Assembly (NCBI RefSeq): GCF_020080835.1
Contig: NC_058167.1
Location: forward strand, 11,803,403-11,867,402
Origin: Cotesia glomerata
Taxonomy: Eukaryota > Arthropoda > Insecta > Hymenoptera > Braconidae
Length of the DNA stretch: 64,000 bases
Direction of reading: 5' to 3'
The notes under the pieces are model-generated. The model saw only the letters and a program-made list of their open reading frames with translations. It made no database searches and was not told the DNA's origin. The position numbers and the translations under genes were made by a program. Numbering within the stretch: the stretch's first letter is position 1; each line of letters opens with the position of its first letter. Shown one piece after another: positions 36,313 to 47,974 of this stretch.

Positions 36313-36843
36313 TTATTACATACATTAAAAACATTTAAGGAGCATTAAAGCACAATTTTTCCGATAATTTGGGGTTAAAAAAATTTTTTTTCTTTTCTTA
36401 GACTTTTCGAACTTAAAAATGTTAGGCTAAGAAAAAAATATTTTTACATATCGAAATATATAAATAGTCACACACTCATATAATTCACTGATTATATTTA
36501 ATTAATGTCCAATATGCTGATTGACTATAACTCACAAATTATAAACAGCACTTTACGCGCAGATGCTAGAAAAAAATTGGCGGAGTCACCGTGGGCATAA
36601 TCCCAATTTCAACCGAGTATAATTTAATTTACACGAAATAATTTTTCAGATTATATCCCGTGAAATTTTACGCGATATAACCAGAAAAATTAATCGATTA
36701 AATCGAAGACTTCACTGAGTACAGTCCAAAAATAATTTAGTATACTTTGAAGGATATTGACTATAGTCTGAAATTTTTTTTCACTATAGATATCACGGAG
36801 TATACTATACGAGTATGTGCAGTTGGTAATTGTTCTTTCCTTG
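36313..36843. mobile_element. CACGGAAAGAACAA foldback, right half only
   Basis: Matches 17790-18320: the central CATACATTAAAAACATTTAA stretch, then the whole right arm to TGTTCTTTCCTTG. The left arm is missing. No A-rich or duplicated boundary at the truncation. Confidence 0.8.
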
Positions 36844-36984
36844 TACAATTTAGTTTCCAGAACGAAATTTTTTTTTCCGTGTACAATTTTTTAAATCTAA
36901 AGCCTTTGATTTCTTCATAAATCTTGAGTTCGTGGAAAATCAGTAAGCTTATATAAAATAGTAATCAAAATTTTTTTGTAGTCT

Positions 36985-37193
36985 TAAATTTTAAACTTTA
37001 ATTTAATTTTAAACTTTAATTTAATTTGTATAAGTGTTAAATAAGTATTTAATATTCTTGTCTATTATTTTTGATAAATTACCAGCCATTGTAAATTACA
37101 CGTGAACTTTACATTAATTTAATAATTTAATATGTATTAAGTTTGCCATTTGACTTTTGCCTTGGCATTAAAATTAAATAAATAAATAAATGA
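36985..37193 (+). repeat. LINE-like 3' end
   Basis: Contains GTTTGCCATTTGACTTTTGC and a TAAA-type tail at 37172-37190. Similar to 430-524. No coding remnant upstream. Confidence 0.5.
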
Positions 37194-37199
37194 AAAAAT

Positions 37200-37335
37200 T
37201 TTAAACTCAGGAATTTTTCTTAATTCAAGTAAACTTTCCTTAATTCAAGAATTTTTAGTTTAGATTCAAGACAATAAACTCTTAAAATTATTTTTTTGGT
37301 TCAAGAATTTTTTCCTTTGATCAAATTAAATTTAT
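37200..37335. repeat. fragment of the CACAGAAAA MITE family
   Basis: TTAATTCAAGTAAACTTTCC and TTTTTTGGTTCAAGAATTTT match the interiors of 26360-26580 and 58251-58471. Termini are not preserved. Confidence 0.5.
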
Positions 37336-38426
37336 CAGTGGTCAAAATCATTTTATTTGATTAACAATATTTGATTTGATCAAATAATTTTTGAATGCAG
37401 TGATTAAAAAATAATTAAACGCTTAGAATAATTCCATACTAACCGAGTAATAAAATAAAACTCAAATTGCAACAAAATTAAAAATAACAAAGATCTCCAA
37501 GTTGTTATTGGCCTCACCTCTTTCACGTACAGCTTAAAACATGTAGACAAAAGCATTTGAGATGCAATTTTGATGTTCTCCCTATCTGTTTGCTATCGCG
37601 TATGCATTGTGCGACCCTACTTTAGTACAAGCAGAACACGAGAAAATTGAATTAGCCGGGTAGTTTCAACGAATTGCGAGCCGCCCCTTCTACCAATGCC
37701 CTGTAGTGCGTTAATTGACCTCGTATATAATTGTATAACAATAACTATAACCTATAACAATAAAAATATTTACGTGCCGAAATATATCATGGTCTCGTGT
37801 ATCTAGTTATTTTTAATTTAAATAATAAACAAAACTTCTACAATTCATTTTTTTTTAACTAAGCATAAGTTTTCTTTCCATCAGTAGCACGGCCGTGCAA
37901 ATAGTCCGACAGTGGCGATGGTAGTAAAAGCGACGCTGCTACTCTCGACTCTTCTGCGTAATGCCCTTAACGAACCTGTTACCTAAGTGGCAACTTAATG
38001 TTCGTCGAAATTAAAGTTCTGCGTTTTGTCAGGCGAAAAATAAAGCCCAGAGCCATTTCATCGTTATTTCAGCTCTCATTTTACTGCTAAAAAAAGAGTA
38101 TTACTTTGTAAATGTATATGTATAGGCAAGATAGGGGCTTATGTATATAAGGTTACTTTCGGCACAGAGCAACATTGCTTGTGAAAACTTCCAGAGCAGC
38201 TGCGAAGGAGCATCCTCGTTTGCAAATGACGAGTGGCAATATAAATTGTGAGGGGAAATATGCTACGATAAAATGACGGGGTTGGATGGAAAAATGTTGG
38301 GGTTGTTGAATCTAATAGGGGTCTAGATTTGTTTTCTTTTATTTTTTTCCTCCCTATAAGTTATCATGAATATTCTATTTCGGGACTCGAAATATTCTAC
38401 AAATTAATTGAATATTTTGATGCATC
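37336..38426. other. apparently unique sequence, no gene seen
   Basis: 37540-37730 and 37880-38300 are nearer to balanced composition than the flanks. No supported open frame. Confidence 0.4.
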
Positions 38427-39455
38427 CACGGAAAAAAAGAAAATTCGAAAAATTACTTTATAAATAGTAATAAGTGTCCCGTCGTATTAAAAACTAGAAA
38501 AATTATCGTTCAAAATAACATTTTTCTAAATTCAAATTTTCAATGTTAATTTTCAGAGCTTTCAATGTAAAAATTACATTCTACAATGTCATTCTTATAA
38601 AATCTGTATTAATTACAATTTAAAACTGTAATTTTTCCAGTTTTCATCACGGAGCGCCACGTTACATAATATTTATTTATTTATTTATTTATTAACAATC
38701 AAACCCAAAAGCCAGAGCTATTTATAGGGTTAATAATATACAAACAAAGTACTTATAAGTAGATAAATTTAGTTTTTAAGAATATGTAGGACAGAGATTA
38801 TTCAAATTTTGGACAAAATACTTAGACGCTTTTTGACCAAGTAATTTTTTAACAAAAAATCATTAAACTTGGCAGGAGTATGTTAATAATAGTCCTTCGT
38901 AAATTGATTCTTCTATTTTTAAATTTAATCATTGAAAAAAAATAACAAAATGATAAATAAATAGGTAGAGTTCGCGCGTAAAACTGCCTTATTTCCGGGC
39001 CCGTCATATATTCAAGTAAATAAACTTTACTATAAAGAAATTACTCATAAGCTTACAACCAATATAATCTTTAAGATTGATTTAATTTTTTGGTTAATCT
39101 TTACTTTAGTTTAGATTACTTATAAGACGGAACTATTAAAATGCAACTAGGTTTGAATAGAAAACTAATTATCAACAAAAAATTTCATTTACTATAGTAA
39201 ATAAACTATAGTTTAATTTTTTTGAACAGTGTTGGAAGTATTGACAGTCAGCCTGATAATATTCAGTGCATTTTATGTGTTTCAAATAAAAAATCCGATA
39301 TATTTAATTGGCATTTGTTATCATTAGTCCAAACTGAATTACTGACAACAGACTGTATTACATGCTCTTAAGTACAAGATAGTTATCTGGCGCATAGACG
39401 TATTTAACTAGGTTGAGTCCATATATTGTAATTTTTCGAGTTTTCCTTTTTCCGT
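38427..39455. mobile_element. CACGGAAAAAAGAAAA MITE split by a retroposon
   Basis: Left part 38427-38666 and right part 39425-39455 together correspond to the 226 bp copy at 39615-39840. The break falls after GCGCCACGTTACATA. Between them lies a minus-oriented retroposon-like sequence. Confidence 0.8.
38667..39424 (-). mobile_element. 5'-truncated retroposon-like insert, copy 2
   Basis: Begins on the plus strand with ATTTATTTATTTATTTATT, the complement of a TAAA-type tail, so its 3' end is at the left. The body matches 27397-28060. No reverse transcriptase frame is present, which fits a 5'-truncated non-LTR element or a SINE-like derivative. Confidence 0.65.
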
Positions 39456-39614
39456 ATCAATGCCTTTATTCATTGTGATAGATAAATATATGAAAACGCT
39501 ATAAAAATTCATTCTTAGAAGGATTTTACCTATATTATTTTTCTTAACGATTTTTTAACTATTAAATAAAAAAAAATCAAATAGATTATTATGAGATTTA
39601 TTTTTATCATTTTA

Positions 39615-39840
39615 CACGGAAAAAAGAAAACTAGAAAAATTACAGTTTGAAATAACATTTTTCTAAATTCAATTTTTTAATTTAATATTCAGAGCTTGCA
39701 ATGTAAATATTACATTCTACAATATAATTCTTATAAAATCTGTAATAATTACAATCTGAAACTGTAATTTTTCCAGTTTTTATCATGAAGCGCCACGTTG
39801 CATTACATACTGTAATTTTTCGAGTTTTCTTTTTTCCGTG
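39615..39840. mobile_element. CACGGAAAAAAGAAAAC MITE, intact copy
   Basis: 226 bp flanked by TA. Ends CACGGAAAAAAGAAAACTAG and TCGAGTTTTCTTTTTTCCGTG-type complement. It is the reference copy for the split element at 38427 and the nested one at 20844. Confidence 0.88.
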
Positions 39841-40703
39841 TAGAATTATTATTAACTCTTTATCTCGAAAAATAAAAAGAATTCAAAGATTTGACTAAAT
39901 TTGATCACTTCTCATGTTTGCTCGACTGTTATTCTGATAAGACAGTGCTACTAGTTCTACATGCAGTACGACGCGTATAAATGCAATGAAGTTACAGTAT
40001 AAAGTGCTTTTTCTTCAAGAAATCCACTTAAAGTCCTAATTCCGAGGAAACTTTCTCATATAAAGAAGAGAAAAACCAACTTTTAGATTCAGGTAAAGCT
40101 TATCGACAACGCATGCGCATTATTCTTATTCTTATTATTATCATCATAGAGTTAAAAAAAAAAGAATTAGAGTTTGGAATGTAAAAAAAGTTTTTTGTAT
40201 GATAATTACTCATAAAAAATTCATGTTATTGTGGAATATTTAATTCCTTCAAAAGATCTACTGCTAACAATTATAATCCTTTACTCGGTTGTAATAATGT
40301 AGAAATAATTATATGTTTGTGAAAATTTTTTTTATTTTTCTGCAGAAAAATCCAACTAGCCAATATGTTGTTTACTATCTTTGTCACTTTTTGTGAGTGT
40401 TAATTTTTTTCCGACCGTGAAAAAAAGGGCAGTAAAAAAATCATATTTCATAATATAGATAAATCGGGTTAGAGCAATGGTTACTTTTTAATAAAGTCAT
40501 TTTAGCACCTACTCAACTCGGAAATAAAAAAGTCTTAACGACGAAATAAAAAGCTACGTTATTTAAGACTTATTCTATAAAAAATATTTCCTTTTCGTGT
40601 CTTGTCTTTTCATCATTTAAAGTTTATGAACTTTTTTTATTTTCGACAGATAATAAAAACTTAATGGAAGAAAAAGATTTAGTTATTGCGAGAAGTGACT
40701 CAT
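39841..40703. other. no supported gene
   Basis: AT-rich sequence with no repeat match found in the window. Confidence 0.45.
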
Positions 40704-41691
40704 TAAAGTACGAGATAAGGTACTGGCGGATAATAAAGTCTAGCTGAGAAGTATTTGTGGTAAAATGAAAAATATTCAATTTAATTAAAAGTTTTCGTGT
40801 TAATTATTATCTAAGTAAAATTGATTTTAAAATATGAACAAAAACTTGTTAACTTTCAATCTGTAAAAGAATTTTCGAAGATGGCTGTATGTGTTTACAT
40901 ATGGTCATATCACAAAAGTTGAGGCTTTTTATATAAACATATAAGGTCTAATATGGTCATACATGCCCGGATATAATTTTTGACAAAAAGTAGTTTCACA
41001 AATTCCTGACAGGTGGCGTATGATCACTGAATTATCTCGTTAAAGGAGATTTAGCTTTTAGAAATTAAGTTTTAAAATGAAAATATTATATTTTTCCCTT
41101 AAAAAGCCTATCTAGTATTGTATTTTAGTTCACTCAACTACTAAATCAATTTTTATTCAATAAAACTTATTCAATGCGTCCACATTTAAAAAAAAAGTAA
41201 CAATTGAATTGTTACAATAAATTATCCTAACTAGGTCTCATTACTCACAAGTATTTCACTCGCTAAAAAATTTTGACTAAAATTTTTAATGCAATAAAAA
41301 AGTATTAAAATACGGGATAAGGTACTGGCAGATAATAAATCCTAGCCGAAAAGTATTTGTGGTAAATGAGAAATATTCAATTTAGTTAAAAATTTTATCT
41401 AAGTAAAATTTATTTTAAAATATGAACAAAAACTTTTTTAACTTTCAATCTGTGAAAGAATGTTCGGCGATGGTTGTATATGTTCACATATGGTCATATT
41501 AGAAAATCTGAGGTTTTATATAACCATATAAGGTCATATATGTTCGAATATAATTTTTTACAAAAATTAGTTTTAAAAATTCCCGACAGATGGCGTATGA
41601 TCGCTGAATTATCTCGCTAAAGGAGAGTTATCTTTTAGAAATTAAGTTTTAAAATGAAAATTTTATATTACTCTCTTAAAAAGCCTATCTA

Positions 41692-42175
41692 CACTGAGAG
41701 AAAAATATGGTCAACTGAACTAGGAAAATCTAGTTAAATAGCATCACCACTATTTAATTGCAGTTCTTGTACCTAACATTATTTATTATATTAAACCCCA
41801 ATAGATAGTTACTTGAACTATTTTCAGTTAAATATCAGCTTAATAGCCATCTTGATTAACTTTAACTCAGAAAACAGAAAAAATAATTCGGATAGCTCGG
41901 ACCGGGAATCGAACTCGGATCTTTTGGTTACGCACCAAGGGCTCTTCCAGTTTAGCTATCTGAGACGTCGTCCGTAAAAATCTTTCAGTCACCTCATAAC
42001 TTTTTGTTTAACGCGATAACAAAAACATTAATTAAAATATAGTCGATATAACTATTTACCAATAGTTACTTAAACTAATGCATAGTTTGAGTAACTACAA
42101 AAAAAAAGTTCAGAAAACTATATTTTCATAATTGTGATGTTATAATTCAGTTAACTATGCACTTTTTTCTCAGTG
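41692..42175. mobile_element. CACTGAGAGAAAAATATGG MITE with tRNA-like core
   Basis: 484 bp flanked by TA at 41690-41691 and 42176-42177. Ends CACTGAGAGAAAAATATGG and TTTTTTCTCAGTG; inner inverted GTCAACTGAAC and GTTATAATTCAGTTAAC. The uninterrupted site is in unit 1 of the tandem duplication (CCTATCTAGTATTG), which confirms the boundaries. Confidence 0.88.
41895..41965 (-). other. tRNA-like sequence (Thr-CGT-like anticodon loop), pseudogene
   Basis: 71-nt tRNA-like fold. The acceptor arm pairs at about 5 of 7 positions, and the D-stem GCTA/GAGC has one mismatch. The anticodon loop reads TGCGTAA (CGT) with an atypical base before the anticodon. The T-arm has GTTCGATTCC and one mismatch. It is better preserved than the one at 5454 but still defective. 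It lies in the middle of the MITE. Confidence 0.55.
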
Positions 42176-42366
42176 TAACATTGTATTTTAGTTCAATCAA
42201 CTACTTAATCAATTTTTATTCAATAAAATTTATTCAATGCGTCCACATTTAAAGAAAAAGTAACAATTGAATTGTTACAATAAATTATTCTAACTAGATC
42301 TCATTACTCACAAGTATTTCACTTGATAAAAAATTTTGACTAAAATTTTAAATCCAATAAAAAAGG

Positions 42367-43389
42367 ATCTGTGATTTCATATTAAAATATTCAAATTAAA
42401 TGAACGGAAAGAATATATTAGCAGTGAATAGAAAAAGTCCTTGAATTCTGTCGAGTTTGATATTATAAAATAGAGTTTTTCAAGTATGTTTGAGTAATTT
42501 ACTGACTGATTAAATCGAGTTTATATTAAAGTCATAATAATAATAATAATAATAACGGATAAATGAAATATTATATGAATATAACATATTTATACTTTAT
42601 CGAAAATATAAGTATACTTTGCATAAGTATCGTTGAATATTGCGACAAACATGAACTACGTTTCGTTCTACAACCTTACGATTTGACTTAGAGGTGAAAA
42701 GCAGAGAGGAGAAAGGAAGGAAGGAATGGTAGGAAAATATAGATTTGGAATGTGTATGAGTAGGTACATAAATGAGTGGAAATGTTGAATTTGCGGTGAA
42801 ACTCCGAATGTAATATACGAGCGAGAGTAAGAGTAAGTACGTGCCGAAGTGCGTTCACCATTTTCTCGAGAAGAGTACAAGATCCTTAAGTACCGAGCAA
42901 CTACAAATATAGTTTTGAGCCATGCCTAAGGGGTTGCGCTACGACACAGTATAATTGCTGGTAAAAGTACTCAAGTCAATGAAATCCGAGTAAGGTATAG
43001 AGAGTAACACGTTCTACTTCTTACCGCGACTCAACAATATGTCTTAGTAACGACGCTTCACGAAAATGTACTCACTACTCTTACACGCAAATTCAATTTC
43101 TGCTATGCCAATTTTTATGTACGGCTATGTATGATCTAATCTGACCAATGATTATACATTGGTTTATTGGCATGTGTGGCCATCAAAAAGTAATTGTTTA
43201 AGTTTTTGTTTTTTCTGGAAGCATAAATTAGATATGGTCATATATGAGTATATCAAGAAACACCGAAAAATGTTATTAGAATATTTTTTCCAAAGATTTC
43301 TTAATGAAAAATCCGGAAAAACTCTTATTTTATATTAAATTGTTTCTATTTCTTTAAATTTTTATTTATTTGTTTGAGTTTAATATTTA
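42367..43389. other. no supported gene; short (ATA)n
   Basis: The (ATA)n at about 42535-42556 lies just to the right of the duplication. 42640-43130 is more balanced and apparently unique, with no recognised coding. Confidence 0.4.
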
Positions 43390-43460
43390 AATAATGTATA
43401 TTAGTCGCAGAGGACCTAAGTTGTCATAGCGACTTTAAATAAACAATAAAAAAAAAAAAA
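43390..43460 (+). repeat. retroposon 3' end with poly(A)
   Basis: TAGTCGCAGAGGACCTAAG followed by TTTAAATAAACAAT and a 13-A run. Typical of a processed or non-LTR 3' end, but the source is not identified. Confidence 0.45.
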
Positions 43461-45773
43461 TCTGAAGAAATATTAAAAAAAAATTAAGATATCATTTTTT
43501 TGTACAAACAAATATTACTTACTATTTAAGAAGTGATTTCTTAATATTTAATAAATAATTTACTATTTAATCAATCAATTGCACGCCTTATAGCACGAAG
43601 CGCGTGGGGTTGTGCTTTATACTCAACTCGTCAAGGTCAAGCAATTTTGTGATCTTTAAATGCCTCTATCACAGCCATATTACACTTATACAATGATATA
43701 AGTAGATGTACACCGAAAAAACACTTAAATTAAACCATCTTTTGCTTTCTAAAATCATTTCATGTTGCTATTTTGAAAAAAAAAACGTTTTGAAAAAAAT
43801 TTTACGTGGACGTCCGGATGTCACCCCATTTTGGATGTACCAACGATTACTCCCGAACAAATTGATATTTCAAGATCGGACCTTTTTTATTAGTTTAAGA
43901 ATTCGATGAACTGGGTCCGTATTTCATATCAGCGACCTAGTTTACGTATTTTTTTTTTTTTTAATTGAATTTTTATCAAAATTCACTACGATACAACCGT
44001 ACAAAGCCAAACGAACTTTTCTTATTTGTCACGTGAAAACTATGGCGCCACTTGATCAAGCTAGATTTTTTTAGACTGCGTGCGCATATCACAAGAAAAA
44101 AGGGTGTCGATATTAAAAAAAAAAAAAATAAAAAATACTCGATAAGAAATTACTTAATTATAATTTTTTTTTTATTTTAATTAATTACACAATTAATTTT
44201 TTTCTTAAAAAATGACTGAGCGTTATGAGGCGTGCACTTTTGGGTTTTCTAAACTTTTTTTTAATATTTAACAAGCGTTTTTTTAATAGTTAATAATTAT
44301 ATACTTCAGCAACGCTTGAATTTTTTATTTTTATACCACAAAAATCACATTTTAGCAAAAAAGCTTATTTTGTAAAAAATATTTTGAATTAATAAAAAAT
44401 ATTTTTTATTGTCAAAAGAATCACTTATCAAAATTTTGAGAAATCAATTCATTGCTCTCTAACAAATTTTTCTTTTAGTATATTGAATGAATTTATGCAT
44501 TGTTTGGAGAAAATTACAGTTCCGAACGACAGACGGAATGATTTTTAATAATTTGTTCTGTGACAAAGATTGAATTTTTGTTAAACAAAAAAGAATTGGG
44601 CCATAGAAAAATTGATTGGTAAAAACTAATTCTCTCTATTGAAAAAAAATTTTTTATAAAGCTTCAAAGAAAATATATATGCACGGATAAAATCCGGGCG
44701 ATCTACTGAAGAGAGAACGTCCATAAAATCTGGGAAAAAACATCAGAATAAATAACAGTTTTGAAAAAATAAATCGCTTTAAAAGAGATGTAAAAAAAGT
44801 ATTGTGGACAAAAAAATACAGATAGAAAAAAAAAGTAAAAACGTTCTGTCTTTGTGCTCATCACAAAAATTGAAATTGCAAAGTGATGTATTTTTTACAT
44901 GGAAAACGAGAGAGTAAAAAATAATATTAATATTCGCGTTATAAAAAGCGCTATGGACCTTTATACTCACTTCGTAAAAAGTATTCTTTTGTTACAATTA
45001 AGCGCGACGAAAAAAAAAAGATATCATAGTTAAACCCATGCATTATTTAGCTTTGACAAAAATGTAGTTACTTTAAATATCTCGTTTTTTATTACACAGG
45101 TAAATATAATTTTTTTTTAATATTATACACTTTAGTGATACAAAAGTAAGTTTTCAAAACATATGCAAATTTAGTGTATTTCTTCGTGGTTTAAATAAAT
45201 TTATAATCAATTATCAACATAAAAAAAATTTTTGTCCCGAATGCATCAATTGTACCCAAGTAAAGAAAAAATGGAGTAAAGTACAATAAGTTACTCTGTA
45301 GAAAATTTAGAAAGTAAATGATTTTTAATCGATTGATTTCCTCTAGAGTGAAATTTACTCCTAGGATTTTACGCATCTTTTTTTTTTATTGAACAAAAAT
45401 AAATAAGTAGTTGTTTTTCGTTTAAAAATTATAAAATGCGTATTTAGAAGCTTAAAAAATTAATATAACTTTTTTTTATTAATTTAATATAAAAATTAAA
45501 ATTTGATGTTTTAAAATAATTGCATCAATATTTTTTTTTATTTCTACAAGTAGCATTTTTTAATAAATTCTCTCTGCAATAATTTAGTCGTTGAAAAATT
45601 TTACAAATTTCACATGAAAGTTAAATTCAATTACATCAGAGTAATTAATTTTATTTAATCAAAAATAGTAATGAAAATAATTTATTATTTTTTACTTTTT
45701 ACATTAAAACGCATCAACAAGATTTAAAAAAAAAATAATCATCATGAAAATTTGGTTTAATATTCCCAAACTA
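43461..45773. other. no supported gene; dispersed fragments
   Basis: 43580-43660 resembles 32265-32345. 44190-44270 resembles 21650-21735. The remainder is AT-rich with chance frames only. Confidence 0.4.
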
Positions 45774-45913
45774 AGGTAAAAGCCCCAATAGATATTCATG
45801 TACCAGTATATGATCACTCCATGTATTTGTATACCTATATTTGTAAATATAGATATACAAATACATGGAGTGATCATATACTGGTACATGATCATATATT
45901 GGGGCTTTTACCT
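45774..45913. mobile_element. near-perfect 140 bp hairpin MITE
   Basis: Two arms of about 70 bp with almost no loop, flanked by TA. Starts AGGTAAAAGCCCCAATAGAT and ends CTTTTACCT; ATGATCACTCCATGTATTTG is exactly inverted in the other arm. The outer bases are shared with 30060-30291. Transcribed, it would form a long double-stranded hairpin. Confidence 0.85.
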
Positions 45914-46399
45914 TATATAAAAATATCTTCAGTAACATTACATTGATTAATTGAATTTAATTAAAGGTAATAATTTTATTAATTTATTATTTTTACTTTT
46001 TACGTCTATATTTATCAAAAAGCCAAATTATTGGAAAAAGATAATTAATATTTACAAATTTAAACTTTCAATAAATTTTTCAAAATATTTGTTAGTAATT
46101 TTTCAAATAAAATTTATTTTTGATTTATCAACCGTGAAAGTTGGATTTTCAAGCAACACACAGAGGGCGCAAAGAATACGATTTCCGACACTCTATAGTT
46201 TAGTTAATTTACCTCGTACTAGTATCGAAAAGTAACCTCTCTCTCTCTCTCTCTATCTGTCTCTACATTTCTGCACGGCTGCTAAAATACGCTATAGTCG
46301 AATCTTGTAAACGACTTCAACATATACGTAGATTTAATCCGTCGCTATTTAATCTCGTGTGACAGGCTTTGTGTTTAAATTATAAAGTTATTAATAAAA
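45914..46399. other. no supported gene; (CT)n tract
   Basis: A CT dinucleotide tract at about 46231-46250. 46123-46153 is an inverted copy of 46499-46530 (GTGAAAGTTGGATTT), so this may be part of an undefined foldback. Confidence 0.4.
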
Positions 46400-46699
46400 A
46401 TGAGTGAACTATTAACAAAAACATCAACTCCACCTAATTTAACTACTATGGCAATTACTTTAAATAAAATAAACAATGATAAGACATTTTTTACGGTTCT
46501 TTCAAATCCAACTTTCACAATTGATATGACAAAAAATTATGTTCAATACTTTATGCTCAAAGGTAGGGATTCTGACAAACTCGCTACGCTCGTCCGGGTA
46601 AATAACTCGGTCTTGATAAGAATACGCCATAGCCTCAAACTCGTGACGTCACTTCAAGCCGTGAAAATCCCTGCCTTTGCGCATACGTATCGAAAATAA
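46400..46699 (+). CDS. possible short reading frame, 99 codons, unknown
   Basis: ATG in an A-rich context (AATAAAAATG). The first 54 codons are Thr/Asn/Leu-rich and look protein-like (MSELLTKTSTPPNLTT). From about 46563 the frame runs into a GC-richer sequence with ACAAACTCGCTACGCTCGTC, where it reads Arg/Leu-rich. Part of the frame overlaps an inverted repeat. No family recognised; it may be transposon sequence. Confidence 0.2.
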   Translation: MSELLTKTSTPPNLTTMAITLNKINNDKTFFTVLSNPTFTIDMTKNYVQYFMLKGRDSDKLATLVRVNNSVLIRIRHSLKLVTSLQAVKIPAFAHTYRK

Positions 46700-47974
46700 C
46701 TATTTTAGCTGATTAAACTTTATTTTAGAGTCAAAATTTTGTACACAAATGTTTTTCAGATTAAAATCCACATTCACAGAATCACTCTACTAAAAAAGGA
46801 AACTCCAGATTTACTTTTTACAAGGAGTGTTTTATTTTTTCACTCCAGTAGTCCCAGTGATGGGAGTGAATAATTTGCTGTGTAGAAAGCAGAAAATATA
46901 AAATATTCTAGAGTTAAACTAACGCATATAACTCAAGTGTTAACTATAACTCATGCTAGAGCCCATCAAGTGAATTTAATATCTCACAGATAAATTGAAT
47001 CCCCGAAAATCCTGATTGAATCTATAGGTCCGTCGCCGTTAAGTCCAACGTCCTTCATCATAATGGAGCACATCCCATACGTGCAGTACGTTACACATAT
47101 ATATATATATATATATATACACATACATATGCATATTGTAATAGAGCGCGTCAATATATCTACACAAGTTGCTATAATGCACTTATGCCCAACACCAATG
47201 ACCTGTAGATCCTGTATAAGTTCGCGGGGGACAAATCCAATGAGCTTTGGCCGTACTATCGTTATTACCAAGGGAAATCCTCGTTGAGGCTGAGTTTCAA
47301 CGGAGACTATGCTTTATACACACATATATATCTATATCCATCGTTTCTTGCACTTGTGTGCGAGGTATAAGCTAGACATAGTGTAAGTAATATCCAAGAG
47401 AGCCACCAGCAAGAAACTCACATCGATTTATTACTCACATACATATGTAATATATACATAGATACAAGGGCTATATATCTTAGTGTAAGTTTCTAAGTAT
47501 TAACGATACAGATGCTAAAATGTTAAATATGGAGGTAACATTTATTAAACGTAAGGAATGAAGATAACATCAGTGTATTTTTCGAGGAGCATGCACGAAA
47601 TTTACTGTTCAAATCTGTAGAAAAATTACAATGTACAAGAGGCAGAAGCGTACTCTAACATTAGTTTTATTTACTGCGCTCGGCTAACGTGGTATGATCC
47701 TAGCTACCAAATTTAAAGAAGACTGTTTTTTGACGGCTATGTAAATTTTTTATTCTTTCATTTTTTTGAAACGAATTGAGGAACAAATTTTTTTTAAGTT
47801 TCTACAAAAATAAAAAACTGGCAAGATTTTATGTTTTATTTAAAATTATAAATGTTTTACAAATAAATTCATATTTTTGATGATAAAGTTTTCTGAAATT
47901 AAAAGAAAATGTTTCTTTAATAAAAAATTACCAAAGACAATTTTTAATTGAATTTATTTAAATCTCATTTATAA
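46700..47974. other. no supported gene; (AT)n tract
   Basis: (TA)n at about 47097-47119. 46785-46830 (CTCCAGATTTAC word) recurs inverted at 51140-51198. 46980-47520 is more balanced and apparently unique. Confidence 0.4.

Larger units (their letters stand above)
40704..42366. repeat. tandem duplication, unit about 0.6 kb
   Basis: Unit 1 (40704-41305) and unit 2 (41306-42366) repeat the same order: GATAAGGTACTGGCGG-like start, TGGCGTATGATCGCTGAATT-like block, AAAGCCTATCTA, then AATGCGTCCACATTT and TCACAAGTATTTCAC. Start-to-start spacing is about 602 bp. Unit 2 is lengthened by a 484 bp MITE. A distant relative of the unit start is at 26585. Confidence 0.82.

Noticed and set aside
45951..46235. 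94-codon plus-strand frame
   Set aside because: AT-rich, Lys/Ile/Phe-dominated, and it runs through an inverted repeat.
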